6,196 nucleotides of DNA, taken from NCBI GenBank assembly GCA_015662385.1, contig DQUH01000051.1:1-6196 (forward strand), in the 5' to 3' direction. The translations under genes and the position numbers were made by a program. Of this stretch, positions 5,067 to 6,196 are shown piece after piece. This DNA is from Methanobacteriota archaeon (GTDB taxonomy: Archaea; Iainarchaeota; Iainarchaeia; JAADDC01). Under the pieces are notes generated by a model. The model searched no databases. It was not told the origin of the DNA and saw only the letters and a list, made by a program, of their open reading frames with translations. The stretch's first letter is position 1. Every line of letters starts with the position of its first letter.

Positions 5067-6068
5067 TCACACACCCTGTTTAGACTCCAAAGATATGTAT
5101 TTTATCTGACCGAACTGGAAGGGGTGCTTGTTGGGGCGGATTGCTTTCCTCAGACCCACAATCCTCTTTGCAGGGCCGGGAACGGATCCCATGACCGCAA
5201 TGTAATCATTTTTCACCTCCCCATAGTGCAGGAATCCACCCTTCGGCGTTATGGGAGGCTCTCCGTTTTCCCCGACGATCACCACGAGTTTGTTGTATTC
5301 CGTCCTCGTGTGGAAACCCATCTGGCCGGGGCGTGGCACTTCCCAGAAGACTTTGCCTTTGAAGAAGGGCCCAAGAGCACCAACACCCCGCTTTGTCTTT
5401 TCTTTCTTATGGCCGAACTCAAACACACCGAAACGTTTCACGGCGCCCTGGAAGCCCTTCCCTTTTGTAACTGCCTTCACGTCGATCTGCTCGCCGGGCT
5501 GGAAAATATCCTTTATGCGGATTTCCGAACCGAGCACACCGGAGGCGAACTTGAATTTCTCGTCAACGGATTTCCCGCCAACGGCTATCTCCCCTACATC
5601 GGGGGTTTTTTTACCAAGAGCGGGGATCTTATGTGGCTGGGTCGCCACGAGCAGGCGGATATCCACGATGTCCCCGAGCATAGCCTCTATCTTCGAGACG
5701 TCGCCGTGGCCGTTTTTCGGAGGCGTGATGCGGCGGTCAAAGTGTTTCGGGAGGTCATTCGCCCACACCTCGGTTGCGGCAAGGAGGCCTTTGTTGGGAT
5801 CGTATCTGTATGCACGGACCCCAAAGACGTAAAGGGGCGGAGTTTCTATCACCGTAAGCGGTACAAAAACGTCCTGACCAGAGGTAGGGGTTTTTGGACG
5901 GGCGTCCGTCAGTATGGCGTGGGTCATACCCGCTTTATACCCGTAAAACCCAAGGGGAACAGTGGCGTCAGCGACCGGCCAAGACTTGAAACGGGGCACT
6001 ACCTTCTTCGCCCGTTTGCGGGGATAAAACTGCAGCGAACCCCTCCTTGGACGAGTCCTTCTCGGCAT
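5067..6068 (-). CDS. rpl3: 50S ribosomal protein uL3 (archaeal/eukaryotic L3 type)
   Basis: Primary assembly protein of the large subunit; its central extension approaches the peptidyl-transferase centre. First gene of the operon, 333 residues, normal for archaea. Features: RRGSLQFYPRKRAKKVVPRFKSWP (8-31 region), GFYGYKAGMTHAI (40-52), DVFVPLTVIETPPLYVFGVRAY (66-87 region), KGKGFQGAVKRFGV (202-215), RGVGALGPFFKGKVFWEVPRPGQMGFHTRTEYNK (227-260 region), and VMGSVPGPAKRIVGLRKAI (292-310) near the C-terminus. An in-frame TGA lies four codons before the ATG at 6068, so the start is fixed unless a non-ATG codon in the last two positions is used. GGTGAG (6079-6074) is 5 nt upstream. The tryptophan usually found in the GPW finger is Phe here (F235); see findings. 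The stop is one base from the uL4 ATG. Confidence 0.97.
   Translation of the reverse strand: MPRRTRPRRGSLQFYPRKRAKKVVPRFKSWPVADATVPLGFYGYKAGMTHAILTDARPKTPTSGQDVFVPLTVIETPPLYVFGVRAYRYDPNKGLLAATEVWANDLPKHFDRRITPPKNGHGDVSKIEAMLGDIVDIRLLVATQPHKIPALGKKTPDVGEIAVGGKSVDEKFKFASGVLGSEIRIKDIFQPGEQIDVKAVTKGKGFQGAVKRFGVFEFGHKKEKTKRGVGALGPFFKGKVFWEVPRPGQMGFHTRTEYNKLVVIVGENGEPPITPKGGFLHYGEVKNDYIAVMGSVPGPAKRIVGLRKAIRPNKHPFQFGQIKYISLESKQGV
5072..5076 (-). promoter_or_regulatory. Shine-Dalgarno site of uL4
   Basis: GGGTG lies 6 nt before the ATG at 5065, within the last codons of uL3. The in-frame GTG at 5074 is inside this site, which argues against the longer form of uL4. Confidence 0.55.
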
Positions 6069-6073
6069 TTTTG

Positions 6074-6079
6074 CTCACC
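6074..6079 (-). promoter_or_regulatory. Shine-Dalgarno site of uL3
   Basis: GGTGAG, complementary to the usual archaeal 16S 3' end, lies 5 nt before the uL3 ATG and just downstream of the leader stem-loop. It confirms the uL3 start at 6068. Confidence 0.75.
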
Positions 6080-6085
6080 AAAACT

Positions 6086-6112
6086 GCCCGCATGCCCGTG
6101 GCAGAGGCGGGC
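6086..6112 (-). promoter_or_regulatory. GC-rich stem-loop in the uL3 leader
   Basis: On the minus strand GCCCGC (6112-6107) pairs perfectly with GCGGGC (6091-6086). Inside, TGCC (6103-6100) pairs with GGCA (6096-6093) around an ACG triloop (6099-6097); an asymmetric internal loop of CTC against T separates the stems. The structure ends 6 nt before the GGTGAG ribosome-binding site and lies within the predicted untranslated leader. There is no U-run after it, so it is not a terminator. It could be an r-protein or general translational control element; function is inference. Confidence 0.5.
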
Positions 6113-6145
6113 CATAACACAACCTAAGATCTGAAGTAACAAAAG

Positions 6146-6153
6146 ATTTTTAT
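6146..6153 (-). promoter_or_regulatory. Candidate TATA box of the ribosomal-protein operon
   Basis: On the minus strand the sequence reads ATAAAAAT within CAACAATAAAAATC, the most A/T-rich spot in the leader and unlike the GC-rich surroundings. Archaeal transcription usually starts about 25 nt downstream of the TATA centre, which puts initiation near 6125 and leaves a leader of roughly 57 nt before the uL3 ATG. No clear purine-rich BRE is seen just upstream. The call rests on composition and position only. Confidence 0.35.
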
Positions 6154-6196
6154 TGTTGCTTCCCCGCGAGGCGGAACAGGGCTATCATCTCTTCGA
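6150..6196 (-). CDS. Possible 3' end of an upstream gene, product unknown
   Basis: One minus-strand frame is open from the right window edge to a TAA at 6152-6150 and would encode the 14-residue end EEMIALFRLAGKQQ, which looks like the amphipathic end of a helix. The two other minus frames stop at once, or run to 6123 with a composition that looks less protein-like. In several archaea an RNA methyltransferase-like gene precedes uL3, but 14 residues are too few to recognise any family, so I give no function. It could equally be non-coding sequence. The TAA would overlap the proposed A/T-rich promoter element of uL3. Confidence 0.3.
   Translation of the reverse strand, partial: EEMIALFRLAGKQQ

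Noticed and set aside
6086..6112. Leader hairpin as a terminator of the upstream gene
   Set aside because: No T-run follows it on the minus strand, and the sequence continues directly into a ribosome-binding site and the uL3 start. A regulatory or incidental role is more likely.
5999..6115. Possible 38-codon upstream frame in the uL3 leader, beginning at ATG 6115 and overlapping the uL3 start out of frame
   Set aside because: No convincing ribosome-binding site, the first codons form the leader stem-loop, and the peptide looks like random sequence. It stays a remote possibility for leaderless initiation if transcription starts just upstream.
5124..6134. Plus-strand open frame of 336 codons
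   Set aside because: It lies fully antisense to uL3, which is conserved over its whole length. The translation is rich in His, Arg, Phe and Pro without recognisable motifs, as expected for a frame mirrored from a real gene. It also crosses the uL3 leader.
1..6196. Mobile elements, CRISPR arrays, tRNA or rRNA genes, defence or other accessory systems
   Set aside because: Nearly all bases are occupied by recognised translation genes in the conserved archaeal order; no direct repeats, terminal inverted repeats or RNA-gene signatures were seen on either strand.

Overview
The window is a stretch of an archaeal S10/spc ribosomal-protein operon. Every confident gene lies on the minus strand, so transcription runs from the high coordinates to the low ones. 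In transcription order the genes are uL3, uL4, uL23, uL2, uS19, uL22, uS3, uL29, translation factor aIF1 (SUI1), RNase P protein Rnp1 (Rpp29/POP4), uS17, uL14 and the first 55 codons of uL24, which runs off the left edge. aIF1 plus Rnp1 between uL29 and uS17 is an arrangement of Archaea. The zinc-finger-like N-terminus of uS17, the archaeal-type uL3, uL4, uL2 and uL24, and Shine-Dalgarno sequences of the GGTGA/GGAGG type agree with this. The lineage cannot be fixed from the window. The gene order fits Euryarchaeota and several DPANN or other deep groups. Unusual residues at functional sites of uL3, uL4, uL22 and uL2 suggest a less-studied lineage.

Layout: 6150-6196 may hold the last 14 codons of an upstream minus-strand gene. 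About 6069-6152 is the only real non-coding stretch. It has an A/T-rich TATA-like element, a compact GC-rich hairpin (6086-6112) and a GGTGAG ribosome-binding site in front of uL3. From 6068 to 1 the genes are packed almost without gaps. Junctions are 1-nt gaps (uL3/uL4, uL4/uL23, uL23/uL2, uL29/aIF1), 4-nt start/stop overlaps (uL22/uS3, uS17/uL14), gaps of 3 to 26 nt, and two longer overlaps (uS3/uL29, 41 nt; Rnp1/uS17, 35 nt). No terminator-like element is visible inside the run, so one polycistronic transcript with translational coupling is the likely arrangement.

Together the genes supply large-subunit proteins around the peptidyl-transferase centre and exit tunnel (uL2, uL3, uL4, uL22, uL23, uL29, uL14, uL24), small-subunit head and body proteins (uS19, uS3, uS17), an initiation factor that controls start-codon choice, and a tRNA-processing subunit. 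I found no mobile element, CRISPR array, RNA gene or defence system. The window is essentially housekeeping; the points worth a second look are the uL3 leader structure and lineage-specific changes in proteins lining the catalytic centre and tunnel.
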